Shown here one piece after another: positions 1-6,199 of a stretch of 14,211 bases of DNA. This DNA is from Syntrophomonadaceae bacterium. GTDB lineage: Bacteria; Bacillota; Dethiobacteria; DTU022. How positions within the stretch are numbered: position 1 is the first letter of the stretch; every line of letters begins with the position of its first letter. The DNA lies in assembly GCA_007136055.1 (NCBI GenBank), contig SLHT01000006.1, positions 1 through 14,211 of the forward strand, read 5' to 3'. Below the pieces are notes generated by a model. That model was not told the DNA's origin. It did no database searches and saw nothing but the letters and a program-made list of their open reading frames with translations. Both the position numbers and the translations under genes were made by a program.

Positions 1-22
1 CGATAACACGATATTTAATCAT
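1..22 (-). CDS. 5' end of an unidentified minus-strand gene (partial)
   Basis: Only the first seven codons lie inside the window, reading MIKYRVI from an ATG at 22-20. The start is convincing because an AAGGAGG ribosome binding site sits about seven bases upstream, and a TATAAT-like -10 box lies further up at 60-65. Seven residues are too few to assign a family, so no function is proposed. The gene runs off the left edge and is divergent from everything to its right. Confidence 0.6.
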
Positions 23-59
23 GTCAGGTCCTCCTTAATAAATACAACATTGTTTCTTT

Positions 60-88
60 ATTATACTTTTTAAAAGGTAGTTTAAACA
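60..88 (-). promoter_or_regulatory. Putative promoter of the left-edge minus-strand gene
   Basis: On the minus strand a perfect TATAAT occupies 65-60, about 38 bases before the ATG at 22. At 17 bases spacing the -35 position (88-83) reads TGTTTA, which is a poor match, so the call rests mainly on the -10 box and its placement upstream of a strong ribosome binding site. Confidence 0.4.
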
Positions 89-411
89 CATCCTGTCTAT
101 AAAAAGTTTTGATTAATTAAGTCCAAATAGCCGTAGTAAATAAAGAATTATATTTGTAAAAAGTGGCAATAATTATAAAGCTATAAGCTGCATAATTATA
201 AACGGAACTATACCGCGGTATATTTCCATGGAGGAAAAGACGGCTCTAATACCATTTCTTCGATAACCATGCTACCGCTAGTGCCAATAAAACCGTTGGT
301 GTAAAAGTTGGCCATCAACAGGACCAGGAAAATATTGCATTAAACCTCATTGCGCAGTATACTACTTCTCTTAAAATTTCAAAGTTAAGCTGCTTGTAAA
401 CTAGTGCCAAA
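89..411. other. AT-rich intergenic stretch with a 14-bp palindrome
   Basis: No intact gene is seen. It contains two copies of ATAATTATAA around 169-200 and a perfect 14-bp palindrome TATACCGCGGTATA at 209-222. Just after it is ATGGAGG, but that frame closes after 12 codons. From about 250 the frame used by the permease remnant at 412 is open up to a TAA at 397-399, which may be further decayed coding sequence, although I recognise no family in it. Confidence 0.4.
209..222. promoter_or_regulatory. 14-bp perfect palindrome, candidate operator
   Basis: TATACCGCGGTATA is perfectly self-complementary with no spacer, so it suits a dimeric DNA-binding protein rather than an RNA hairpin. It lies upstream of the ABC-2 permease remnant. 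GntR and TetR family regulators that control ABC exporters commonly bind ATAC/GTAT half-sites, but no such regulator is in the window, so the role is inference. A related 15-bp palindrome occurs at 1576-1590. Confidence 0.3.
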
Positions 412-711
412 ATGTATGATCCAGTAAGTATTGATGTCATGAACCAGATGTATGAAATGCTTCCGCAGGGCATTATGGAGGCCTTTGGTGGTGGTATTCC
501 AATCCTCTTCTTTGTAATTAATATGTTTAGTAATGTAAGTGATAATTACCCCTGGCTTGAGTATTTAACGCTCTATTCAATTTTTGATTCTTATGAAATT
601 GCCACCGAAGAGCAGAATACTGCAATCCTTTATCTCACATTTGTTATCATTGCCCTTGTTCTTTACAGTGCAGGCCTTATTTCTTTTAGCCGGCGTAACT
701 TATATCTCTAA
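412..711 (+). pseudogene. ABC-2 type transporter permease remnant
   Basis: The 99-residue reading frame resembles the two ends of an ABC-2 family permease joined together. Residues 1-27 look like the extracytoplasmic stretch that follows the first membrane helix in this family (a MLPQGIMEAFGG segment). Residues 28-99 look like the C-terminal part: a hydrophobic segment near 29-38, a NYPWLEYLTLYSIFDSYEI linker, a membrane helix at about 70-90, and a terminal SRRNLYL like the usual basic tail after the last helix. Full-length relatives have about 250-300 residues and six helices, so most of the middle is missing. There is no ribosome binding site before the ATG, an in-frame TAA lies four codons upstream, and no ATPase partner is present. 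I infer a dead exporter gene shortened by an internal deletion. Confidence 0.55.
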
Positions 712-1201
712 AAATTTAGGTATTTACTGTCAGAAGTTTGTGGCCGGAATAGGGAAACCGCTTGCAACAACCTAATTATAAAACTAACAGGCCATTTTTT
801 ACGGCAGATCATGCGTGAAAAACTAATTTATGCCCTATTCTTGTTAATTTTATAAAAATTTATAAATTAGTGAGCAGGAAAATGCACTGCCTAAGGTGAA
901 TTGTTAGATTACTGTGCATAAAAGCAGGCTGTGTACAAGTTGCCGGTTAAAATTGAATTTTGTGGCGGATATCTTAAGAATAGGTTTGACAAAATTTTGT
1001 GGAGGTTTTTGTAGAATGAAATAATAATACTTTAAGTGGCAGGTAAAGATGATTAAAGGATTTGCATGATGATAAGAAGGCCATTTGCATTTGGGTGACT
1101 TAAAGCTGTAAACCATGTCTTGTTTACAGGGAAATTCCGATAATACTGTCAGGGTAGTGCCACGTTTACAGAATAACAAAGAAAAGAAAGGATGACAAAA
1201 A
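712..1201. other. Intergenic region without a recognisable gene
   Basis: This stretch is AT-rich and gives only short frames. One, from ATG at 811, encodes 14 hydrophobic residues (MREKLIYALFLLIL) and then stops; it has no ribosome binding site and may be a chance frame or a stub. A TTGACA at 986-991 and a TAGAAT at 1012-1017 are 20 bases apart, longer than the normal 16-18, so I do not call a promoter. The leader of the roadblock-like gene occupies the right end. Confidence 0.4.
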
Positions 1202-1576
1202 ATGAGCAAAATGATGGAAGGTTTAAACAAGGTAATTGAAGAGCTCAAGTCAGACTTGGGCGAAGCATTGCTGTCTGCTGATATATGGCATATCAAGGAT
1301 GCCCAGGGGTTGGCCGGACATAATCAAATGCCCAAGGCAACCGCGCTCTTCAACGAAGTAACTCGTGTGCTGGGGAAAACCCTGTCAGGATCAGAATATC
1401 CCGGGTTGGGTGAGTATTATACAGTCCACCTTGATAACAACTCCATGGTTATTGTTTTGCTATTTAACGACTACCAGCTGGGTATGACGGTAGACCTCTC
1501 GAAGACAACGATGGGATTGTTGATGAGCGTAGTAATGCCGAAAATACAAAAAATGTTAGAAGAAGCATTATCTTAG
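1202..1576 (+). CDS. Roadblock/LC7-like domain protein
   Basis: This is a soluble protein of 124 residues with no signal peptide or membrane segment. The pattern is that of a roadblock/LC7-type fold: an N-terminal helix (about 2-24), a long amphipathic middle helix (NQMPKATALFNEVTRVLGKTL, here about 41-60), alternating strands with YYTVHLDN and MVIVLLFNDYQLGMTVD (about 75-97), and a C-terminal helix around 100-123. Bacterial members usually act as small regulators or partners of GTPases and polar or gliding machinery, but no GTPase gene is adjacent, so the partner is unknown. The ATG at 1202 follows an AAAGGA site about ten bases upstream. It appears monocistronic: a terminator follows at 1679-1733, and a palindrome overlaps its stop codon. 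Family assignment is from fold pattern only. Confidence 0.5.
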   Translation: MSKMMEGLNKVIEELKSDLGEALLSADIWHIKDAQGLAGHNQMPKATALFNEVTRVLGKTLSGSEYPGLGEYYTVHLDNNSMVIVLLFNDYQLGMTVDLSKTTMGLLMSVVMPKIQKMLEEALS

Positions 1577-1590
1577 CATACCGGGTATGC
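1576..1590. promoter_or_regulatory. 15-bp palindrome overlapping a stop codon
   Basis: GCATACC-G-GGTATGC has 7-base arms around a single central base, too tight for an RNA loop and therefore more likely a protein-binding site. Its first base is the last base of the TAG ending the roadblock-like gene. The ATACC/GGTAT half-sites match those of the palindrome at 209-222, with one base less between them. Confidence 0.3.
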
Positions 1591-1694
1591 ATAAACTGTT
1601 ATTAGATCTAGTCACCGATAAAACTTCTAACTGGATGGTAGTTGGTAAACCGATCAAAGAACACAGTATCAATATTGGCAGCCTGGCGAAATAG
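1587..1694 (+). CDS. Possible 35-residue small protein
   Basis: An ATG at 1587 opens a 35-codon frame beginning MHKLLLDLV and ending in INIGSLAK. It contains a protein-like middle (SNWMVVGKPIKEHS) but no clear ribosome binding site, and its start lies inside the palindrome at 1576-1590 while its end overlaps the 5' arm of the terminator. It could be a small protein coupled to the gene before it, a decayed 3' fragment of a larger gene, or chance. I recognise no family. Confidence 0.2.
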   Translation: MHKLLLDLVTDKTSNWMVVGKPIKEHSINIGSLAK

Positions 1695-1733
1695 TAAAGC
1701 TATGCCGAGAGGAGCTCAGCCAGGCTGTTTTTT
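1679..1733 (+). terminator. Rho-independent terminator with a structured loop
   Basis: CAGCCTGGC (1679-1687) pairs perfectly with GCCAGGCTG (1719-1727), followed by six T residues. The 31-base loop is unusual: inside it ATAG/CTAT (1691-1694 with 1700-1703) and GAG/CTC (about 1707-1717) can pair, giving a three-way-junction shape. It ends transcription of the roadblock-like gene. Confidence 0.7.
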
Positions 1734-1948
1734 ATAGCGCGTTTCTTCTGTAATCTGGAAATGCCCTAAAGGATGAGACTTAAATATATAGAGAGGAATA
1801 GGTTAAGCTACGCTTATAAACTTTAAGGATTCTTCAATTGGGACAGGATCAGATTAGCCATTCACTAAATCTGCAACTTTTCTTCACAGGAAATTCATAT
1901 TTATCCCTTACTATATATATAGAGTTAATAAGAAAGGGGTAATGAAGA
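1734..1948. other. Leader region of the DUF2680-like gene
   Basis: This is AT-rich spacer between the terminator and the next gene. It contains a 12-bp palindrome CTATATATATAG at 1911-1922 near the expected promoter position, but I could not find a -35/-10 pair with acceptable spacing. The strong GGGG ribosome binding site of the next gene is at 1936-1939. Confidence 0.3.
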
Positions 1949-2266
1949 ATGTCAAGGAAATTATTGATTGGTTTACTCGTTGCGGTTTTTGCAGTAACGA
2001 TGCTGTTTGCCACAGCAGCCTTTGCCCAGGAAACCGATGCAACCCTGGAAGCGCTTTATGAACAAATCTATGAATTGCGCCGCCAGGTTGTTGAAAGGCA
2101 GATAGTGCTGGGGGACCTGACAGAAGCGGAAGGAAACAGAATGTTAGAGCATATGGAAGAACGTTTTCTGGAAAGGTCTGAAGAAGATTACGGCCGCTCC
2201 TTTGACATGCGAGGCAGAGGCTGGAGCGAAGACAGGGGAAGTGGCTACGGCCACTGCTGGAGATAA
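1949..2266 (+). CDS. Secreted DUF2680-like (YckD-type) protein
   Basis: This protein of 105 residues begins with a classical signal peptide: SRK basic start, hydrophobic core at about 5-22, and an AFA cleavage motif before Q27. The mature part has a helix rich in charged residues (LYEQIYELRRQVVERQIVLG) followed by a DLTEAEGNRMLEHMEERF segment, matching the DUF2680 pattern of short Bacillota exported proteins, and a Gly/Arg-rich tail with one Cys near the end (GHCWR). The function of DUF2680 proteins is not established. Position just upstream of a response regulator and membrane kinase suggests, by analogy with small exported helical proteins beside envelope-stress systems, a role as an envelope sensor or accessory factor; this is inference. 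The ATG at 1949 was chosen because AAAGGGG lies nine bases upstream; an ATG at 1942 is in another frame. A terminator separates it from the regulator. Confidence 0.65.
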   Translation: MSRKLLIGLLVAVFAVTMLFATAAFAQETDATLEALYEQIYELRRQVVERQIVLGDLTEAEGNRMLEHMEERFLERSEEDYGRSFDMRGRGWSEDRGSGYGHCWR

Positions 2267-2362
2267 TAAACCTGAAGCAGTTTCCGGGTTAATTATTCTG
2301 CAGTAAAAGAACATGTTAACTAGTTCTCCTGGAAGGGATTAAAAAGCAGAATGAATCTTGAT

Positions 2363-2390
2363 AGGCCGCTTAGGGCGGCCTTTCTTTTTA
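2363..2390 (+). terminator. Rho-independent terminator after the DUF2680-like gene
   Basis: AGGCCGC (2363-2369) pairs with GCGGCCT (2375-2381) across a five-base loop and is followed by a T-rich run (TTTCTTTTT). It should end the DUF2680-like transcript before the two-component pair, so the pair needs its own promoter or readthrough. Confidence 0.85.
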
Positions 2391-2439
2391 GTCCTTAATT
2401 GTTTACAATAACAGCAGGTTGCAGCGGGAGTTGATAAAT

Positions 2440-3135
2440 ATGGCCGGTGAGAAGATCCTGGTAGTAGATGATGAGCGTAAAATAACTGATGTTTTAAAGG
2501 CTTACCTGGATCGGGAAAACTATAATGTCCTTACTGCCCACGACGGGCAGGAAGCTTTGCGCCTTGCCCGCACCGAAGAACCTGATCTCGTTATCCTTGA
2601 CTTGATGCTGCCCGGTCTGAGTGGTGAAGAAGTTTTGCGCCGGCTGCGCCGTGAAGAGTCCAGGGTACCGGTAATCATGCTTACTGCAAAAACTGCTCTT
2701 GAAGAAAAAGTCTATGGCCTTTCTATTGGCGCCGATGATTATGTCGTAAAACCCTTCAGCCCGCAGGAAGTTGTTGCCAGGGTAAGGACAATTCTCCGCC
2801 GCAGTGAGCCCGGCCAGGGAACGCTTACCGATATGCTCAGCCTGGCAGGAGGAGAACTCGAAATTGACACCCTGGCCCATAGTGTAACCTGGAAGCAGAA
2901 TCATATCGATTTAACTCCGACTGAATTCAACCTGCTGCTGCACCTGGCCCGTCATCCCGGGCGCGTTTTTACCCGCGCCCAGCTGGCTGAAACACTTTTC
3001 GGTTACGACAGCTTCTCTGAAGATCGGACCATTGATGCCCACATCAAAAACTTAAGGCAGAAAATGCAAAACAAAGGTGCCTTGAACCTGATAAAAACTA
3101 TTTACGGGGTGGGTTATAAATATGAAGAAACTTGA
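2440..3135 (+). CDS. OmpR/PhoB-family DNA-binding response regulator
   Basis: This protein of 231 residues accepts a phosphoryl group from a partner kinase and binds DNA. The receiver domain (about 4-118) shows the acidic pair D10-D11, phospho-acceptor D54 in ILDLMLPG, the switch T82 and invariant K104 in VKPF. The C-terminal winged helix (about 135-229) has LTPTEFNLLLHLARHPGRVFTR, the RTIDAHIKNLRQKM recognition helix and the YGVGYKYE wing. The open frame extends back to a TTG at 2419, but the ATG at 2440 is preferred because CGGGAG lies nine bases before it and the protein then starts at the usual place relative to ILVVDD. Its end overlaps the kinase gene by 14 bases, so the two are translationally coupled and almost certainly form a cognate pair. 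The target genes are unknown; the DUF2680-like gene next door is a natural candidate. Confidence 0.92.
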   Translation: MAGEKILVVDDERKITDVLKAYLDRENYNVLTAHDGQEALRLARTEEPDLVILDLMLPGLSGEEVLRRLRREESRVPVIMLTAKTALEEKVYGLSIGADDYVVKPFSPQEVVARVRTILRRSEPGQGTLTDMLSLAGGELEIDTLAHSVTWKQNHIDLTPTEFNLLLHLARHPGRVFTRAQLAETLFGYDSFSEDRTIDAHIKNLRQKMQNKGALNLIKTIYGVGYKYEET

Positions 3136-4588
3136 GCATTTTAAAACCCTGCCTCTTTGGGTGCGTCTTGTCCTATATTTTTTACTCCTATCAGCGGTAA
3201 TCATGTTATTGTTTCAGGGTATATTTAACTATTCTCTTGATCGGCACCTCCAGAATTATATCAGGGAACGCGAAGAAACTTTAAACAAGCAGATAGTAAA
3301 TTCACTGCGGGAATATTACGGGGCTAACGGCAGCTGGGACGGCATTCAGATGCCTCTCATCCATACTGCCTTAAGCACTAACACCCGCCTGCTGCTCTAT
3401 GATGCAGATGGTCTTCTAATTGGCGATACCGGCCAGGAGCGACGCCGCCATATGATGATGGTTCAAGAACAGCAGCCGGACTTAACAGATGTTAATACTT
3501 ACCAGTATGTTATGGGATATAATGATACCATTGTCGGGGAATTGCTTATCGCTCACCCGATGACGGCAGAAACCAGCGCCATGCTGGAACAGGATCTCTA
3601 TTTTCGCCGTGCCATTTCCCGCTCCCTGCTCTGGACAGGCTTGATTGCAATCAGCGCTGCCATGGCCCTCGGCATAATCTTTTCCCGCCGGTTATCTAAA
3701 CCTTTGGAAGATATAGCTATCGGCTCTTCTCGTATTACCCGCGGCGACTACAGCCTTGAGCTACCCGCTTACGAAGGCAAAGAAATTAATGATTTAGCCG
3801 GCAGTTTCAACCGGCTGGCTGCCCACCTGCGGGAACTTGAAAGGCTGCGTAAGCGTTCCGTGGCCGATATCGCCCACGAACTACGTACGCCGCTTACCAC
3901 CCTGCGGGGCTACATTGAAGCTGTAAAAGACGGGGTAATGCCTGCCGATCCAAAAACCATGGAGATCCTGCTAGAAGAGATCATGCACTTAAACCGGGTT
4001 GCTTCCGATATTGATGAGCTGGCCAGGGCTGAAAACATCAATCAAGGTCAGATGAAACGTGAAAAGATTAATATAGGGCAGTTCCTGCAGAATAAAGTGT
4101 CTTCTTTCCAGCCGCTTTTCCAGGGAAAAGAGCTTACCTTAAAACTGCATTTGCCGGATGAGGCTAGAACAAACTGTCAGGACCCTGCTGTTCTGGGGAA
4201 AATAATCAGTAACCTGCTTGATAATGCTTATCGTTATAGCGAACCAGGTGGAACAGTAGAAGTAACTTTGCAGAATAACCCGGTTATAGATCATACAGCG
4301 CTAGCGCCCCTGGGTTTTGAAATGCCGGTGCAGGAAGAATTGCAGGCAAAGCTTGAAGATATGGTTTTAATTAAAGTCAGTGATAGCGGTATCGGGATCA
4401 GTGAAGAAAACCTGCCCTATATTTTCGAGCGCTTTTTCCGGGCCGATCCCTCCCGCGAAAAAGAAAAGAGCCGGTCCGGCTCAGGAATTGGTCTGGCCCT
4501 GGTAAAAGAGCTGACCCGCGCTGCCGGGGGCATGATTTTAGTCGGCAGCAAACCTGGCCGGGGAACAACTTTTTACCTTTACCTTTAA
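3122..4588 (+). CDS. Membrane sensor histidine kinase (HAMP, HisKA, HATPase)
   Basis: This protein of 488 residues is the partner of the regulator just upstream. It has a first membrane helix at about 15-36, an extracytoplasmic sensor region to about 165, a second helix at about 168-187, and a HAMP linker at about 188-240. The dimerisation/phospho-acceptor domain has H252 in DIAHELRTPLTTL. The ATPase domain has the N box (N364 and N368 in NLLDNAYRY), the DSGIGIS G1 box from 421, an F box (YIFERFF, 433-439) and the GSGIGLALV G2 box from 453. All catalytic motifs are present. The N box and G1 box are separated by about 25 more residues than usual (around 385-412). The start ATG overlaps the regulator's end and follows GGGGTGGG by eight bases. 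The signal sensed is unknown. Confidence 0.92.
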   Translation: MKKLEHFKTLPLWVRLVLYFLLLSAVIMLLFQGIFNYSLDRHLQNYIREREETLNKQIVNSLREYYGANGSWDGIQMPLIHTALSTNTRLLLYDADGLLIGDTGQERRRHMMMVQEQQPDLTDVNTYQYVMGYNDTIVGELLIAHPMTAETSAMLEQDLYFRRAISRSLLWTGLIAISAAMALGIIFSRRLSKPLEDIAIGSSRITRGDYSLELPAYEGKEINDLAGSFNRLAAHLRELERLRKRSVADIAHELRTPLTTLRGYIEAVKDGVMPADPKTMEILLEEIMHLNRVASDIDELARAENINQGQMKREKINIGQFLQNKVSSFQPLFQGKELTLKLHLPDEARTNCQDPAVLGKIISNLLDNAYRYSEPGGTVEVTLQNNPVIDHTALAPLGFEMPVQEELQAKLEDMVLIKVSDSGIGISEENLPYIFERFFRADPSREKEKSRSGSGIGLALVKELTRAAGGMILVGSKPGRGTTFYLYL

Positions 4589-4698
4589 TGTACTTCAAAC
4601 ATCGTTTTTTTACTTAAGATACTTAAATTTCATTGGTATCGGGAAGTTCACCGGTTGGGTAAACTTTTAATCAGCAGCACTTTGCTGCAGAGGTCTTT

Positions 4699-4719
4699 GG
4701 TTGCCGGGAACTGGCAACC
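4699..4719. repeat. Inverted repeat with 7-bp arms
   Basis: GGTTGCC (4699-4705) and GGCAACC (4713-4719) form a perfect stem with a seven-base loop. No T run follows on either strand, so it is not a standard terminator. It is bracketed by the AGAGGTCTT direct repeats at 4689 and 4734, an arrangement compatible with the edge of an old mobile element. Confidence 0.4.
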
Positions 4720-4731
4720 GAACTGCTCTAA

Positions 4732-4944
4732 CTAGAGGTCTTGAGCTTTAGCGGTGGTAGAATACTTCCGGTCCCGGGATAGGTGCATAACCGTACCGTC
4801 ATCAGCTTGCAGCAAGCGTCGGGATTTGCTAATACCACGGACAGCAAACCATCGGTATTGGAAGCCGAGCACATAGTGGTAGTCCGGGTATAGAGGGAGG
4901 GTGAAGCGTCTCTCTGGGAGCGGACATCTTCTTCTGCTTTTCAC
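4732..4944 (-). CDS. Unrecognised ORF, possible mobile-element remnant
   Basis: A GTG at 4944 opens 70 codons on the minus strand, ending in a segment with ADDGTVMHLSRDRKY. The composition is strongly basic and protein-like in its second half, and it lies against the broken edge of the serine recombinase, so it may be a transposase fragment. I do not recognise the family. There is no ribosome binding site and a stop codon lies three codons upstream of the GTG. It may equally be a chance frame. Confidence 0.2.
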   Translation of the reverse strand: MKSRRRCPLPERRFTLPLYPDYHYVLGFQYRWFAVRGISKSRRLLQADDGTVMHLSRDRKYSTTAKAQDL

Positions 4945-4965
4945 ACTTGGTCATTACAAAAACAG

Positions 4966-5376
4966 CTGCTTAGCATTTCCCGCCTGGACCGCAACGTTAA
5001 CGACTTAAGGCAGGTGATCCAGGAGTTTAGGGAGAAAGAAGTTACAGTTCACTTGATCAAAGAAGGTTTTAATACCGGGAACGATAATAATATGTTTAAG
5101 TTTATGCTGACCATATTAGGTGCCGAGGTCGAGATGGAGCGCGAGCTTACCGTGGAGCGGTCGAGGGAAGGTATGGCCAAGGCGAAGATATACGGCAACA
5201 GGTCAGGCCGTCCTATTGGCCGCCCGTCGCGGCAGATGCCAGCCAACTTCAAGAAGTATTCCCCGATATGGAAAGATGGGGATACTACTGTTACTGATTT
5301 TGCAAGGTTGATTGGAGTTAGTCGCCCAATGTTTTGCCATTATATCAAGGAGTATGAGGCGGAGGCCAAGGTTTAG
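4966..5376 (+). pseudogene. Serine recombinase (resolvase/invertase), N-terminal truncation
   Basis: From about 4966 the frame reads like the second half of a small serine recombinase: ISRLDRNVNDL (the conserved SRLDR arginine motif), then EFREKEVTVHLIKEGF, the FMFTILGAEVEMERE-like dimer helix (here MLTILGAEVEMEREL), VERSREGMAKAK at the start of the long E helix, a GRPIGRP linker, and a Hin-type helix-turn-helix (TVTDFARLIGVSRPMFCHYIKEYE). The first 60 or so residues, including the catalytic serine near residue 10, are missing and are replaced upstream by unrelated sequence. A GTG at 5014 could start a 120-residue product, but it would begin inside the catalytic domain and could not recombine DNA. 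I therefore call it a dead fragment of a resolvase or invertase that could at most still bind DNA. Confidence 0.8.
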
Positions 5377-5461
5377 GGATTTAACATAAGATTAGGGCAT
5401 ATATACATAGAGCGCTGGGTTAGAGTTTGCGAGCGATATTTTTAAAAGGTGGTTTTTAATA

Positions 5462-6199
5462 ATGTCCGGTCAGGATAAAGAACGCATGCATATCGAGTAC
5501 CTGCCGCAGGCTTTTGCCCGCCACCGAATTGTCACCGGTGATGATGGTAATCCGCTCGATTACATTTTCCTCGAAGTTAATGCCGCGTTTGAGGAAATGA
5601 GCGGGTTTTCGAAGGATAAAATCCTGGGGGAAAAAGCCAGCGCTATTCTGCCCTGCTTTAAAAAGGACGGCTTCGATTGGACCAGCGTCTATGACAAGAC
5701 AAATAGCGACGGGGATAGCGTTTCCTACGAACAATACTTAGAACCCCTGGATCGCTGGTATGAAATAACTGATTACAGTGGTGATCCGGGTAATTTTTCT
5801 TTGGTTATCCGTGATGTTACCGCAAAAATAAAAAAAGAAGATTTGCTGCATAAAAACATGTTGCGTTTTCAGTTCCTGGTAGGAAGCATGCCGGGTGGAA
5901 TAGTAGTTGAAGACGATCAGCGTAATATTATACTGACCAACCGGTCTTTTTGCGAAATCTTTGCTATCCCGGCGCCTCCGGAGGCTATAGTAGGAAGTAA
6001 TTGTTCCAATGTCGCTGAAGAGGTCAAACACCTGCTTGCCGCTCCTGATCAGTTCCCCCGGCGTATCGAGGAAATAATTGAAAACCGTCAGACCATTTTC
6101 GGGGAAGAAATTAATTTTGCCGATGGACGCGTCTATGAACGGGATTACATTCCCCTATTTGCCGAAGACCAAAGCTTTATCGGGCATATGTGGCAGTAA
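5462..6199 (+). CDS. PAS-PAS fragment, first piece of the split c-di-GMP gene
   Basis: This frame of 245 residues has the gene's true start (AAGGTGG nine bases before the ATG). PAS domain 1 spans about residues 10-120: LDYIFLEVNAAFEEMSG, then KILGEKASAILP, closing with FSLVIRDVTAKIKKE. PAS domain 2 spans about 135-245: MPGGIVVEDDQRNIILTNRSFCEIF, closing with FIGHMWQ, where the frame meets TAA at 6197-6199. The next residues in the same frame continue the PAS-exit coil without a break, so the stop is a single-codon interruption. If this sequence is correct, the cell would make only a free sensor piece with no output domain. No metal, heme or flavin-binding signature could be assigned, so the ligand is unknown. 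Confidence 0.75.
   Translation: MSGQDKERMHIEYLPQAFARHRIVTGDDGNPLDYIFLEVNAAFEEMSGFSKDKILGEKASAILPCFKKDGFDWTSVYDKTNSDGDSVSYEQYLEPLDRWYEITDYSGDPGNFSLVIRDVTAKIKKEDLLHKNMLRFQFLVGSMPGGIVVEDDQRNIILTNRSFCEIFAIPAPPEAIVGSNCSNVAEEVKHLLAAPDQFPRRIEEIIENRQTIFGEEINFADGRVYERDYIPLFAEDQSFIGHMWQ

Larger units (their letters stand above)
4589..4965. other. Mobile-element debris region
   Basis: No intact gene is seen. The stretch contains a hairpin at 4673-4690 (CAGCA/TGCTG), a second with perfect 7-base arms GGTTGCC/GGCAACC at 4699-4719 and no T run, a palindrome CTCTAACTAGAG at 4726-4737, and a 9-bp direct repeat AGAGGTCTT at 4689-4697 and 4734-4742. It leads directly into the truncated recombinase, so I read it as the leftover of one or more insertions. 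Confidence 0.4.

Noticed and set aside
811..855. 14-residue hydrophobic frame MREKLIYALFLLIL
   Set aside because: It has no ribosome binding site, no continuation in another frame, and is too short to support.
986..1017. TTGACA followed by TAGAAT as a promoter
   Set aside because: The spacing is 20 bases, outside the normal range, and it is nearly 190 bases from the nearest start codon.
904..1296. 130-residue minus-strand open frame
   Set aside because: It overlaps the start of the roadblock-like gene, has no ribosome binding site, and its residues are not organised like any domain; the plus-strand gene has a better start and composition.
2494..2904. 136-residue minus-strand frame opposite the response regulator
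   Set aside because: It is antisense to a receiver domain with all conserved residues and is a codon-usage shadow.
4853..4895. Possible c-di-GMP riboswitch because of a GCAAACC string near c-di-GMP genes
   Set aside because: The surrounding bases lack the paired stems and the tetraloop-receptor elements of GEMM riboswitches, and there is no downstream gene in the right place.
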